Both the position numbers and the translations under genes were made by a program. Positions 9,201-18,350 of a DNA stretch of 38,274 bases are shown piece after piece (positions within the stretch are counted from its first letter, which is position 1; every line of letters starts with the position of its first letter). Location: positions 1 through 38,274 of the forward strand of contig JABFRE010000093.1 in NCBI GenBank assembly GCA_013141325.1. The letters run 5' to 3'. The notes beneath the pieces are model-generated. The model worked only from the letters and a program-made list of their open reading frames with translations, was not told where the DNA came from and searched no databases. Origin of the DNA: Novosphingobium sp. (lineage in GTDB: Bacteria; Pseudomonadota; Alphaproteobacteria; Sphingomonadales; Sphingomonadaceae).

Positions 9201-10745
9201 GTGGAGCCATCGAGTTTTTCCGTGACTGCCGAACCCGCCTCGACCATCCGGACGCTGGACCACCTGGCCTTGCGCGGCAACGATGCCGCGCCGGCGCTGG
9301 TCTTGCGCGAAGGTATCCTTAGCTACAAGGATTTAAGGGATCGTGTCGCCCGGCTTGCCGGATGGTTGCAGGCGCAGTTGCCGCGGCCGGGCGAGCGGGT
9401 GGCGAGCTGGGCCGCCAAGGGTGAGCTGACCTGTCTGCTGCCGCTTGCGGCAGCGCGGGCCGGTTTGGTCCACGTGCCGGTCAACCCGCTGCTCAAACAC
9501 GCGCAGGTCGCGCATATCCTTGCGGACAGCGGAGCAGGGCTGCTGATCGGCACTCCGGCGCGGCTCGCTTCGCTGCTTCCGGGCGACGTACCGGTTGGCT
9601 GTGCCGTCTGGAGCGAGGGCGATGCCGTGTCGGCAGCATCGGTGACCGCTCCGCTGCACCCTTCTGAAGCCGATCCCGACCAGCTGGCGGCGATCTTCTA
9701 TACGTCGGGATCAACCGGCAAGCCCAAGGGGGTGATGCTGAGCCACGCCAACCTCTGGCTCGGGGCCGAAAGCGTGGCAACTTACCTTGGCCTTCAGCCC
9801 GACGACCGCGCGCTGGCGGTGTTGCCGCTGGCGTTCGACTATGGCCAGAACCAGCTGCTGTCACATTGGTACGCCGGAGCAAGCGCGGTGCCGCTCGACT
9901 ATTTGACGCCGCGCGATGTGGTGAAGGCGGTGGAGCGTCACGACGTGACGACGCTGGCGGCCGTGCCGCCGCTATGGGTGCAGCTGACCGAGCTGGACTG
10001 GCCTGCGGCGGCGGCGAAATCGCTGCGCCGGCTGACCAACAGCGGCGGCGCGCTGACCCCCGATCTGGTGCGGCGCATGCGCGCACTGTTCCCCGCCGCG
10101 CGGCTGTTCGCGATGTACGGCCTGACCGAGGCCTTTCGCTCAACCTTCCTCGACCCGGCGCTGATCGACAGCCATCCGACCTCGATGGGCACGGCGATCC
10201 CTCATGCCGAAATTCTGGTGGTTGACGACAGCGGAGCGGTGACGGCCGATGGCGAGGAGGGGGAGCTGGTTCACTGCGGGCCGCTGGTGGCGCAGGGATA
10301 CTGGCAGGATGCCGTCCGCACCGGTGAGCGCTTCAAACCCGCCCCGGCGGCATCACGCTATGGCGGTACGGCGGTCTGGTCCGGTGACAGGGTGCGGCGC
10401 GACGCCGATGGTCTGCTCTATTTCGTCGGAAGGCGCGACGCGATGATCAAGAGTGCGGGCAACCGCATCAGCCCGCAGGAAATCGAAGAGGCGGCACTGG
10501 CGAGCGGTTTGGTGGCCGAAGCCGTGGCGCTGGGTATTCCCGACGAACGACTGGGGCAGGCCGTGCACCTGATAGTGAGGGCCGCGTTAGGATCTTCAGA
10601 CGCTGAACACGAATTGCCGCGCATCCTTCTGCAAGAGCTGCCAAATTTCATGCAACCGAGAGTCATCCACTGGCGCACAGCGCTGCCGGTTTCGCCCAAC
10701 GGCAAAATCGACCGTAACGGCCTCTATGCGGAGCTGGCTGCGTGA
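9201..10745 (+). CDS. Acyl-CoA ligase (AMP-forming), exosortase A system-associated
   Basis: 514 aa. P-loop IFYTSGSTGKPKGVMLSHANL, GRRDAMIKSAGNRISPQEIE, C-terminal catalytic Lys in PNGKIDRNGL. Confidence 0.92.
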   Translation: MEPSSFSVTAEPASTIRTLDHLALRGNDAAPALVLREGILSYKDLRDRVARLAGWLQAQLPRPGERVASWAAKGELTCLLPLAAARAGLVHVPVNPLLKHAQVAHILADSGAGLLIGTPARLASLLPGDVPVGCAVWSEGDAVSAASVTAPLHPSEADPDQLAAIFYTSGSTGKPKGVMLSHANLWLGAESVATYLGLQPDDRALAVLPLAFDYGQNQLLSHWYAGASAVPLDYLTPRDVVKAVERHDVTTLAAVPPLWVQLTELDWPAAAAKSLRRLTNSGGALTPDLVRRMRALFPAARLFAMYGLTEAFRSTFLDPALIDSHPTSMGTAIPHAEILVVDDSGAVTADGEEGELVHCGPLVAQGYWQDAVRTGERFKPAPAASRYGGTAVWSGDRVRRDADGLLYFVGRRDAMIKSAGNRISPQEIEEAALASGLVAEAVALGIPDERLGQAVHLIVRAALGSSDAEHELPRILLQELPNFMQPRVIHWRTALPVSPNGKIDRNGLYAELAA

Positions 10746-11968
10746 AACCGCTGGGGCCCATTCCACCTGGCTTTGCCGCTATTGACGGCGAACTTGCGAT
10801 TGCTGGCCGCCGGGTGAACGAACTGGTTGCCCAGACCGGGAACACGCCGCTGTTCGTCTATTCGGGCGATCAGGTTCGTAACCGAGTGGCCGAACTGCGC
10901 GCCGCCATGCCGGCGCGGCTGGCGCTGCACTATGCGGTCAAGGCCAATCCCTATGGCCCGCTGCTGGCGCTGATGGATGGATTGGTGGATGGGTTTGACG
11001 TTGCCTCCGGCGGTGAACTTGCGCTGGCGCGCGCAGCCGGAACCGATCCCGCGCGGATCAGCTTTGCCGGCCCCGGCAAGCGCGACGACGAGCTGGAGGC
11101 GGCGATTGCATCCGGCGTGACGCTCAATCTCGAATCCGAAGGCGAGGCTGACCGGGCCTTTGCCATCGCCGATCACCTGGGCGCCGTTCCCCGGTTGGCG
11201 GTGCGGGTCAATCCGGACTTCGACCTCAAAGGCTCGGGGATGAAGATGGGCGGGGGCGCCAAGCCCTTCGGTGTCGATGCTGCCCGGGTTCCCGCGCTGG
11301 CCCGGCGGATCATCGCCAGCGGCGCCCACTGGCAAGGGCTGCACATCTTTGCGGGGAGCCAGTCGCTCGACAGCGAGGCGATTGCCGAAACCCAGGCCGC
11401 GACGTTGGACCTCGCGGCGCAACTGGCCGAAGCGAGCGGCTCGCCGTTGCCGCGCTGCAACTTGGGCGGCGGATTCGGGATTCCCTATTTCCCCGCCGAT
11501 ACTCCGATAGATCTTTCGTTGATCGGCCAGCGGCTCGAGGCTCGCTTCGCGGCCCTGCCGGCTGTGCTGCAGGAAACTCGATTTTGCATTGAACTTGGCC
11601 GCTATCTTGTTGGTGAAGCAGGTGTTTACCTAACCCGCGTGATTGACAGGAAGGAGAGCCACGGCGAGGTCTTTCTGGTGGTTGACGGCGGGCTGCACCA
11701 TCAGCTGGCGGCGAGCGGCAATTTCGGAACCGTCGTGCGCCGCAACTATCCCGTTGCAATCGCGTCGCGATTCGGCGCGCCGGATAGCGAGGAAGTCAGC
11801 GTGGTTGGCTGTCTGTGTACGCCGCTGGACCGGTTGGCGGACAAAGCCGGATTGCCCCGGGCCGAGGTCGGCGATCTGGTCGCGGTGTTCTGTGCCGGGG
11901 CCTATGGCGCCAGCGCCAGTCCGGCCCAATTCCTGGGACACGGCCCGGCATGTGAAATGCTGGTTTAA
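10742..11968 (+). CDS. Pyridoxal-dependent decarboxylase, exosortase A system-associated (Orn/DAP/Arg decarboxylase fold)
   Basis: 408 aa. PLP lysine LHYAVKANPYGPLL, GGGFGIPYF, CLCTPLDRLADK, GAYGASASPAQFLGH. 4-bp overlap with the ligase. Confidence 0.92.
   Translation: MKPLGPIPPGFAAIDGELAIAGRRVNELVAQTGNTPLFVYSGDQVRNRVAELRAAMPARLALHYAVKANPYGPLLALMDGLVDGFDVASGGELALARAAGTDPARISFAGPGKRDDELEAAIASGVTLNLESEGEADRAFAIADHLGAVPRLAVRVNPDFDLKGSGMKMGGGAKPFGVDAARVPALARRIIASGAHWQGLHIFAGSQSLDSEAIAETQAATLDLAAQLAEASGSPLPRCNLGGGFGIPYFPADTPIDLSLIGQRLEARFAALPAVLQETRFCIELGRYLVGEAGVYLTRVIDRKESHGEVFLVVDGGLHHQLAASGNFGTVVRRNYPVAIASRFGAPDSEEVSVVGCLCTPLDRLADKAGLPRAEVGDLVAVFCAGAYGASASPAQFLGHGPACEMLV
11945..11963 (+). promoter_or_regulatory. 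Possible sigma-54 (-24/-12) promoter
   Basis: cCGGCATGtgaaATGCT keeps GG-N10-GC and most of TGGCACG-N4-TTGCW. Lies at the 3' end of the decarboxylase gene, about 190 bp upstream of wza. Confidence 0.3.
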
Positions 11969-12054
11969 CCAATCGCTTTCACCCTGTCCCGCGTTGGGAC
12001 TGCGCCGAACTAACCCCGCCGAAATCCTGAAATTGGGCCAAAGGCTAACGCAAT

Positions 12055-12087
12055 ATTCACCCTTTTTGCCGATAGCGGAAGGTGAAT
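12055..12087. promoter_or_regulatory. Inverted repeat ATTCACC-N19-GGTGAAT upstream of the Wza gene
   Basis: Perfect 7-bp arms at 12055-12061 and 12081-12087 in the only sizeable gap (11969-12153) inside the forward EPS gene run. Confidence 0.35.
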
Positions 12088-12153
12088 TGCCGGGTCGCGG
12101 CGCGGGGTGGGCATCCTCGCGCGGCGGACCGGTACGCGAAAAGGACATGCCCG

Positions 12154-12798
12154 ATGCCGATCGACCGTTTCTCCCGCCTGCTTGCCGGCAGTGCCATGGC
12201 CAGCCTTGCGCTGGGCGGCTGCGCCGGGAGCGCCAACGGACCGCAGCTGCCGCCCGCGTCGTTCGTGGCGATGCAGGAAGGTCCGGGCGAGGAGTACGTG
12301 ATCGGCCCGCTCGACGAGCTGACGATCTTCGTCTGGCGCAATCCCGAACTCGGCGCGAAGGTGCAGGTTCGGCCCGACGGGCGGATCACCACGCCGCTGA
12401 TCACCGATATGCCGGCGGTGGGCAAGACTCCCAAGATGCTGGCCGACGACATCACCCTGCAGCTCTCGCAGTACATCCAGGATCCCTTGGTCTCGGTGAT
12501 CGTCAACAAGTTCGCCGGAACCTTCAGCCAGCAGGTCCGGGTTGTCGGTGCGACCGAAAAACCGGCCTCGCTGCCCTACCGCGCCAACATGACCCTGCTC
12601 GATGCGATGATCGCAGTCGGCGGCCTCAGCGAATTCGCTTCGGGCAACCGGGCCAAGCTGATCCGCTTCGACAAGGAAACCGGCAAGCAAAAGGAATTCG
12701 CGGTGCGTCTGGGCGATCTGCTCAAGAAAGGCGACAGCTCGGCCAATGTCATGCTGATGCCCGGTGACGTGATCATCATCCCCGAAAGTTCGTTCTGA
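12154..12798 (+). CDS. XrtA/PEP-CTERM system exopolysaccharide export protein (Wza-like lipoprotein)
   Basis: 214 aa. Lipobox LALGGC, EEYVIGPLDELTIFVWRNPELGAKVQVRPDGRITTPLI, SLBB region, LMPGDVIIIPESSF. Confidence 0.93.
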   Translation: MPIDRFSRLLAGSAMASLALGGCAGSANGPQLPPASFVAMQEGPGEEYVIGPLDELTIFVWRNPELGAKVQVRPDGRITTPLITDMPAVGKTPKMLADDITLQLSQYIQDPLVSVIVNKFAGTFSQQVRVVGATEKPASLPYRANMTLLDAMIAVGGLSEFASGNRAKLIRFDKETGKQKEFAVRLGDLLKKGDSSANVMLMPGDVIIIPESSF

Positions 12799-12822
12799 GG
12801 AAGGGCGGCCGGGGGCAGATCC

Positions 12823-14340
12823 ATGAACACCATTTTCGACGAACTGCGCGCAGCGATCTTCAGCATCTGGCACCGCCGATGGCTGGCGCTGGCTGTCGCC
12901 TGGGGCGTGTGCCTGCTCGGCTGGTTGATGATCGCGTCGATCCCCAACACCTACGAATCACGTTCGCGGGTTTTCGTCCAGCTCGACGACGTGCTGTCCG
13001 ATGTCACCGGCGTGCCCTCGAACGGCAAGCGCGACATCGACCGGGTGCGCCAGACGCTGACCAGCGCGGTCAATCTTGAAAAGGTGATCCGCGGAACCCC
13101 GCTGAGCCAAGACGTCACGACACCCAAGCAGATGGAAGGCGCCGTGCTGGGTCTGGCCAAGGCGATCAAGGTCGAAAGCCAACAGGAGAACACGTTCGAG
13201 ATTTCGGCGAAGTACGGTGATGGTTCGCGCTCGGACGCCGAAAACGCCAAGATGGCGCAGAGCATCGTCCAGAGGATGATCGACCTCTTCCGGGACGAGA
13301 ACCTTGCCGGAAACCGCGGCGAAATGAACACCTCGCTCGATTTCATGAACCAGCAGCTCGCAACGCGGCAAAAGGAACTCGAACTCGCCGAGCAGAAGCG
13401 CCTGGCTTTCGAAACGCAGAATCCGGATATGGCCCAGGGCAGTCTCTCCGTGATGCAACGGCTCGAGGCGAGCCGCGCCGAACTGCGCGGGATCGACGCC
13501 GATCTGGCCGCCGCCCAAAGCGCGCTGGCGGCGATCAACGGCCAGCTGGCAGGCACCCCCAAGACCTTGCCCGGATCGGGCCCGGTCGGCGGTGCCCGCG
13601 CGGCGCTGGCCCAGGCTCAGGCCGAACTGGCCGGCATGCGCGCCCGCGGCCTGACCGACAACCACCCCGACGTGATTGCCGCGCGTAACCAGGTCAACGC
13701 TCTGCGGCCGGCTGCGGCCAGTGAAGGCGGACCCGGCGGCATGCCCAATCCGGCTTACAGCTCGCTCGAATCGATCCGCGCGGATCGCCAGGCCAATGTT
13801 CAGGCGCTCAGCGCCCGGCGCGCCATGGTTCAGGGCGATCTCAGCCGCATTACCTCGCAGCAGATCACCAATCCGCAGGTCGCCGCCGAGCAGCAGCGCA
13901 TCAACCGCGACTACGACGTGCTCAAGCAGCAGTACGACAAGTTGCTGCAGGATCGCGAGGAGCTGCGCCTGCGCGGCCAGGTCCAGACCGAACACAACGC
14001 GGTCAAGTTCCAGGTCGTCGATCCGCCGACGACCCCGCGCGGGCCAATCTCGCCAAACCGTCCGTTCCTGCTGTTCGGCGTGCTGGTGGCCGGGCTGGGC
14101 GCCGGAGTTGCTGCGGCCTTTGCGATCAGCCAGCTGCGCTCGACCTTTTCGACCACCTCCAAACTCGAATCCGCGCTCGGTCTGCCGGTTCTGGGGGCGA
14201 TCAGCGCCACCTTGACCGATGCCGGGCGCGATCTGCGGCGCAAACGGCTCCGGCTGTTCTACGCGGCCAGCGGCGCCCTGTGCGGGCTGTTCGTACTGCT
14301 GCTGACGGTGGAATTCATCCAGCGCGGCATGGTGGCCTGA
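12823..14340 (+). CDS. XrtA system polysaccharide chain length determinant (Wzc N-terminal-like, no kinase domain)
   Basis: 505 aa. N-terminal Wzz-type TM segment, long coiled coil, PPTTPRGPISPNRPFLLFGVLVAGLGAGV. Confidence 0.93.
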   Translation: MNTIFDELRAAIFSIWHRRWLALAVAWGVCLLGWLMIASIPNTYESRSRVFVQLDDVLSDVTGVPSNGKRDIDRVRQTLTSAVNLEKVIRGTPLSQDVTTPKQMEGAVLGLAKAIKVESQQENTFEISAKYGDGSRSDAENAKMAQSIVQRMIDLFRDENLAGNRGEMNTSLDFMNQQLATRQKELELAEQKRLAFETQNPDMAQGSLSVMQRLEASRAELRGIDADLAAAQSALAAINGQLAGTPKTLPGSGPVGGARAALAQAQAELAGMRARGLTDNHPDVIAARNQVNALRPAAASEGGPGGMPNPAYSSLESIRADRQANVQALSARRAMVQGDLSRITSQQITNPQVAAEQQRINRDYDVLKQQYDKLLQDREELRLRGQVQTEHNAVKFQVVDPPTTPRGPISPNRPFLLFGVLVAGLGAGVAAAFAISQLRSTFSTTSKLESALGLPVLGAISATLTDAGRDLRRKRLRLFYAASGALCGLFVLLLTVEFIQRGMVA

Positions 14341-14350
14341 GGGGACGGCA

Positions 14351-15433
14351 ATGACCAAACACAGCAAGATCCCCGTTCCGCCCCGCAAGGGTGAGGAAGC
14401 AGCCAGGTCCAAGGAGGGCGGCACGCTGATCGAGCGGGTCGTGCGCAACTACGATCTGGTTCAGCTCACGTCCGCGCCAATCCCGGCGGATCTGATTCCC
14501 CCGGCGTCGAAACGCCGCCGCTATCGCCGTGCCGACGACACGATCGAAGAGGCGGAGGTAACGCCGGTCAAGCCGGCCGCCGCGGCGCCGATCGACCAGC
14601 CTGCCACCGCGCCGCCGCCTGCCGTGATCGAAGGTGAAGTGGTGTCCGCCGCGGCTTCGGCACCGCCTGTACCGGCAGTGCCGCCAGTCCGCTTCAAAGG
14701 TGCGGTTCACGCCGTGCGCCGCCAGCACCTGCGCGATCAGGGCCTGATCGTGCCCGAAGCAAGCGTCACCGGGCTGCTCGAGGAGTTCCGCATCGTCAAG
14801 CGCCAGGTGCTGCTTCAGGCATCGCAGCTGGCCCAGCAGGGCATGGGCCCGGCGGCGCAGCGGGTGCTGATCTGCTCGCCCCATCCGGGCGAGGGCAAGA
14901 CTTACACCTCGGTCAATCTGGCTCTGGCGATCGCTGCCGAAAAGGAAAGTGAAGTCCTGCTGGTCGATGCCGATTTCGCCAAGCCGTCTGTGCTTTCGTC
15001 GCTGGGGCTGCCCGGCGGTCCGGGGTTGATGGATGCGCTGTCCAACCCGGATATCGATGTTGCCGATTGCGTTATCGGAACCGACATTTCCGGGTTGTGG
15101 GTACTGCCGGCCGGCAATGCCACGACATCGGATTCGGAATTCCTGTCCAGCTCGCGCACCCGGCAGGTGCTCGACCGGCTGACCCAGGGTGCGGCCAACC
15201 GCATCGTGATTTTCGATTCACCGCCGGCTCTGGCGGCATCGCCTGCTGCGGAACTGGCCAAATACGTCGGCCAGGCCGTGCTCGTGGCCCGCGCCGACAA
15301 GACCGGTCAGGGCGCGCTGGAAGATGCCATCTCGCTGCTGTCGGCCTGCCCGAACATTCAACTGTTGCTCAATGCCGTCCATTTCAGTCCGAGCGGTCGC
15401 CGCTTCGGATCATATTACGGATACGGGGGATGA
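14351..15433 (+). CDS. XrtA-associated tyrosine autokinase (CpsD/CapB-type BY-kinase)
   Basis: 360 aa. Walker A CSPHPGEGKTYTSVNLALAIA, Walker A' VLLVDADFAKPS, Tyr-rich tail GSYYGYGG. Confidence 0.9.
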   Translation: MTKHSKIPVPPRKGEEAARSKEGGTLIERVVRNYDLVQLTSAPIPADLIPPASKRRRYRRADDTIEEAEVTPVKPAAAAPIDQPATAPPPAVIEGEVVSAAASAPPVPAVPPVRFKGAVHAVRRQHLRDQGLIVPEASVTGLLEEFRIVKRQVLLQASQLAQQGMGPAAQRVLICSPHPGEGKTYTSVNLALAIAAEKESEVLLVDADFAKPSVLSSLGLPGGPGLMDALSNPDIDVADCVIGTDISGLWVLPAGNATTSDSEFLSSSRTRQVLDRLTQGAANRIVIFDSPPALAASPAAELAKYVGQAVLVARADKTGQGALEDAISLLSACPNIQLLLNAVHFSPSGRRFGSYYGYGG

Positions 15434-17139
15434 CCATGAAGTCCTGCCTGCTTACACGATTTGCCGCACTGTCCGCCATCCTGGCGGCCTGTTCGCCGCT
15501 CGCACTCCACGCCCAGGAATTGCCCTACGACGACGTCGCGGGAGAAGGCGATTCCGGCGATGTCTCGGATTCCACCGGTGTCGGTCGCGGTCCGCGGGTC
15601 ACGGTGAGCCCCTATATCGAGGCAAGCCAGGTGCTGCTGGCCGAACTTTCGCCGGGCAGCGAAACGTTGACCTATTCGAGCCTCGCCGCCGGGATCGACG
15701 CCAGCTTTGCCGGCCGCAACAATCAGGGATCGGTCTCGGTTCGCTATGAGCGCCGGTTCGGTTGGGGCAAGAAGGCAGCGGACAGCGATACGCTTTCGGG
15801 CATTGCCCGGTTCCAGACCGCCGTCGTTCCGCGCACGCTTAACTTCGAAGTGGGTGCCCTTGCGGCGCGCAGCAGTGTCGAGAACAACGGATCGACCGTT
15901 TCCGGACTGGAATTCGACGACAGCGCCACGCAGGTCTATTCGGCCTATGCCGGGCCCAGCCTGGCCACCCGGATGGGTGATGTTGCGGTCAACGGTCACT
16001 ATTACTTCGGCTACACTCGCGTCGATTCGCCCAATGCGATCGCGGTGGTGCCAGGTCAGAACCCGGTCGATGTGCTCGACGATGCAACCCGGCATAACGC
16101 CGAGCTTCATTTCGGCACCAAAGCCGGCGAGCCGTTGCCGGTCGGAATTGGTGCCGGGGTGGGCTGGAACCGCGAAGATATCTCCAATCTCGATCAACGC
16201 ATCAACGATTTTCACGCCCGCGGCGATGTCGCCGTGCCGCTGACCAGCGATCTGCAGCTGGTTGCCGGGGTCGGCTGGGAAAAGGTTGAGGTTTCGAGCC
16301 GCGATGCGCTGCGCGATACCGTCACGGGCCTGCCGGTGCTCGACAGCAACGGGCGCTATGTCACGGACAGCTCGGCCCCGCGCCAGATCGCCTTCGAAAG
16401 TGAAGGCCTGATCTGGGATGCCGGGGTCATGTGGCGGCCCAGCAAGCGTACCGTACTCGAGGCGCATGTTGCCCGCCGGTACGGCTACACCAACTACTAT
16501 GGCAGCTTCGCCTATGCACCCAGCGCGCGCACTTCCATCAACATTTCGGCCTATGACAGCCTGACCAGCTTCGGCGGGATGCTGAACAAGGCCTTGGCCA
16601 ATCTGCCAACCGATTTCGAGGCTGTCCGCAACCCGCTGAACGGCGATCTGGGCGGCTGTGTTGCCGCGCGGGGCAGTGTTGCCTCCGGACAGAGTGGCTG
16701 CCTGATCGGCGTGCTGGGTTCGGTCCGGTCTGCAGTGTTCCGCGGGCGCGGGGTGATGGCCTCTGTGGGCTACACCGGTTCGCGCTTCGGTTATGGAGTG
16801 GGGGCGGGCTACGACCGCCGCCGCTTCATCGCGGTACCTGGAACAGTGCTGGGTGTGACCAACCTGACGATCGACGAGAACATCTGGTTGGCCGCCTATC
16901 TCAATGGCAAGCTCGACGCGAATTCGAGCATTGGCCTGGGCGCTTGGGCCAACTGGTACCAAAGCGGAGACGCCTTGGCTGGCAACAGCAACGCAGTGGG
17001 CGCTACCGCGTCCTACAACCGGTCGATCACCAGCCGTCTCAGCGCGACGGCCGCGCTGGGCATCACTGGGGTCAACCGCGAAGCGCTTGCCGATATCTGG
17101 ACGGCGCAGGCCTTGGCCGGCGTGCGGTATTCGTTCTGA
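15430..17139 (+). CDS. XrtA locus outer-membrane beta-barrel protein (TIGR03016-like)
   Basis: 569 aa. Signal peptide MTMKSCLLTRFAALSAILAACSPLALHAQ, alternating beta-strand pattern, C-terminal aromatic LAGVRYSF. ATGA overlap with the kinase gene. Confidence 0.85.
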   Translation: MTMKSCLLTRFAALSAILAACSPLALHAQELPYDDVAGEGDSGDVSDSTGVGRGPRVTVSPYIEASQVLLAELSPGSETLTYSSLAAGIDASFAGRNNQGSVSVRYERRFGWGKKAADSDTLSGIARFQTAVVPRTLNFEVGALAARSSVENNGSTVSGLEFDDSATQVYSAYAGPSLATRMGDVAVNGHYYFGYTRVDSPNAIAVVPGQNPVDVLDDATRHNAELHFGTKAGEPLPVGIGAGVGWNREDISNLDQRINDFHARGDVAVPLTSDLQLVAGVGWEKVEVSSRDALRDTVTGLPVLDSNGRYVTDSSAPRQIAFESEGLIWDAGVMWRPSKRTVLEAHVARRYGYTNYYGSFAYAPSARTSINISAYDSLTSFGGMLNKALANLPTDFEAVRNPLNGDLGGCVAARGSVASGQSGCLIGVLGSVRSAVFRGRGVMASVGYTGSRFGYGVGAGYDRRRFIAVPGTVLGVTNLTIDENIWLAAYLNGKLDANSSIGLGAWANWYQSGDALAGNSNAVGATASYNRSITSRLSATAALGITGVNREALADIWTAQALAGVRYSF

Positions 17140-17159
17140 AGCCTGACGGAGTTAGAAGG

Positions 17160-18326
17160 ATGTTCAACGACTACTACGGGCTGTCAGGACGGGCGTTTCA
17201 GCTCACTCCGGATCCGGCGTTCTATTTTGAGAGCCTGACCCATCGCAAGGCCCTGTCCTACCTGTCCTACGGACTGGCACAGGGCGAAGGCTTCGTGGTT
17301 ATCACAGGCGAGGTCGGAGCGGGCAAATCCACTCTGGTCGCGCACCTGATGGCGACGATCGATCCAGCCAGGCTGACCGCCGCGCAGATCGTCACCTCAA
17401 AGCTTGATGCCGAGGAACTGGTTCATGTCGTCGCCCAGGCGTTCGGACTGATCGTCGAAGGGCACGACAAGGCCAGCGCGCTCGGCGCGATCGAGGCTTT
17501 CCTGCACGACGAGGCCCGGGCCGGCCGCCGCTGCCTGCTGGTGGTCGATGAATCGCAAAACCTGCTGCTCGACGCCCTTGAAGAGCTGCGCATGCTCTCC
17601 AACTTCCAGCTGGGCGCGCACCCGCTGTTGCAGACCCTGCTGCTGGGTCAGCCGGAATTTCGCGAAACGATCCAGGCCCATCCGCAGCTCGAACAGCTCC
17701 GCCAGCGCGTGATCGCGGCGCACCACCTTGAAGCGATGGAGCGCGACGAGGTTCAGCCCTATATCGAACACCGCCTGAAATGCGTGGGCTGGGACGGCAA
17801 TCCGGCGTTCGATCAGCGCGTTTTCGCCGAGCTGTTCGAAGCTTCGGGCGGCGTGCCGCGGAGAATCAACCAGATCTGCAACCGGCTGATGCTGCTCGGT
17901 GCGGTCGAACAGCGTACCCGGATCGACGGTGCAATGCTGAGTCAGGTACTCGAAGAGCTTGAGCTCGACGGTACGCTTCAGCTCAAGAAGATCGAACGCA
18001 CTCCCGATCCAGCCGCTCATGCGGTTGCGGCGGCGCAAACGCCGGCGGACGGCGTTGCGCTGGCCCACGTCCAGACCCTGCTCGGCGAGCGCGACGCGCA
18101 GATCGCCGAACTGCAGCAGGCGGTGATCGAGCTCGCCAACGAACGCGAAGCCAGCGCTGGCGCGCCGCTCGGCGATGGCACGCGCGACGAAGCGATGCGG
18201 CTGCTTGAGGCCAAGTTCGGTGCGCTGGAAGCCAAGATGCTCGAGCAGGAGCGGACCATCCGCCATACGCTGACCATGCTCATCGAGTGGATTGAAGCCG
18301 ACGACGCCAGCCGCGCTGCCGCGTGA
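17160..18326 (+). CDS. XrtA-associated AAA ATPase (TIGR03015-like, ExeA-like)
   Basis: 388 aa. MFNDYYGLSGRAFQLTPDPAFYFES, Walker A ITGEVGAGKSTL, Walker B LLVVDESQNL, long coiled C-terminus. Confidence 0.92.
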   Translation: MFNDYYGLSGRAFQLTPDPAFYFESLTHRKALSYLSYGLAQGEGFVVITGEVGAGKSTLVAHLMATIDPARLTAAQIVTSKLDAEELVHVVAQAFGLIVEGHDKASALGAIEAFLHDEARAGRRCLLVVDESQNLLLDALEELRMLSNFQLGAHPLLQTLLLGQPEFRETIQAHPQLEQLRQRVIAAHHLEAMERDEVQPYIEHRLKCVGWDGNPAFDQRVFAELFEASGGVPRRINQICNRLMLLGAVEQRTRIDGAMLSQVLEELELDGTLQLKKIERTPDPAAHAVAAAQTPADGVALAHVQTLLGERDAQIAELQQAVIELANEREASAGAPLGDGTRDEAMRLLEAKFGALEAKMLEQERTIRHTLTMLIEWIEADDASRAAA

Positions 18327-18350
18327 CCTGACGGACAGGCGAGGCTTAGC

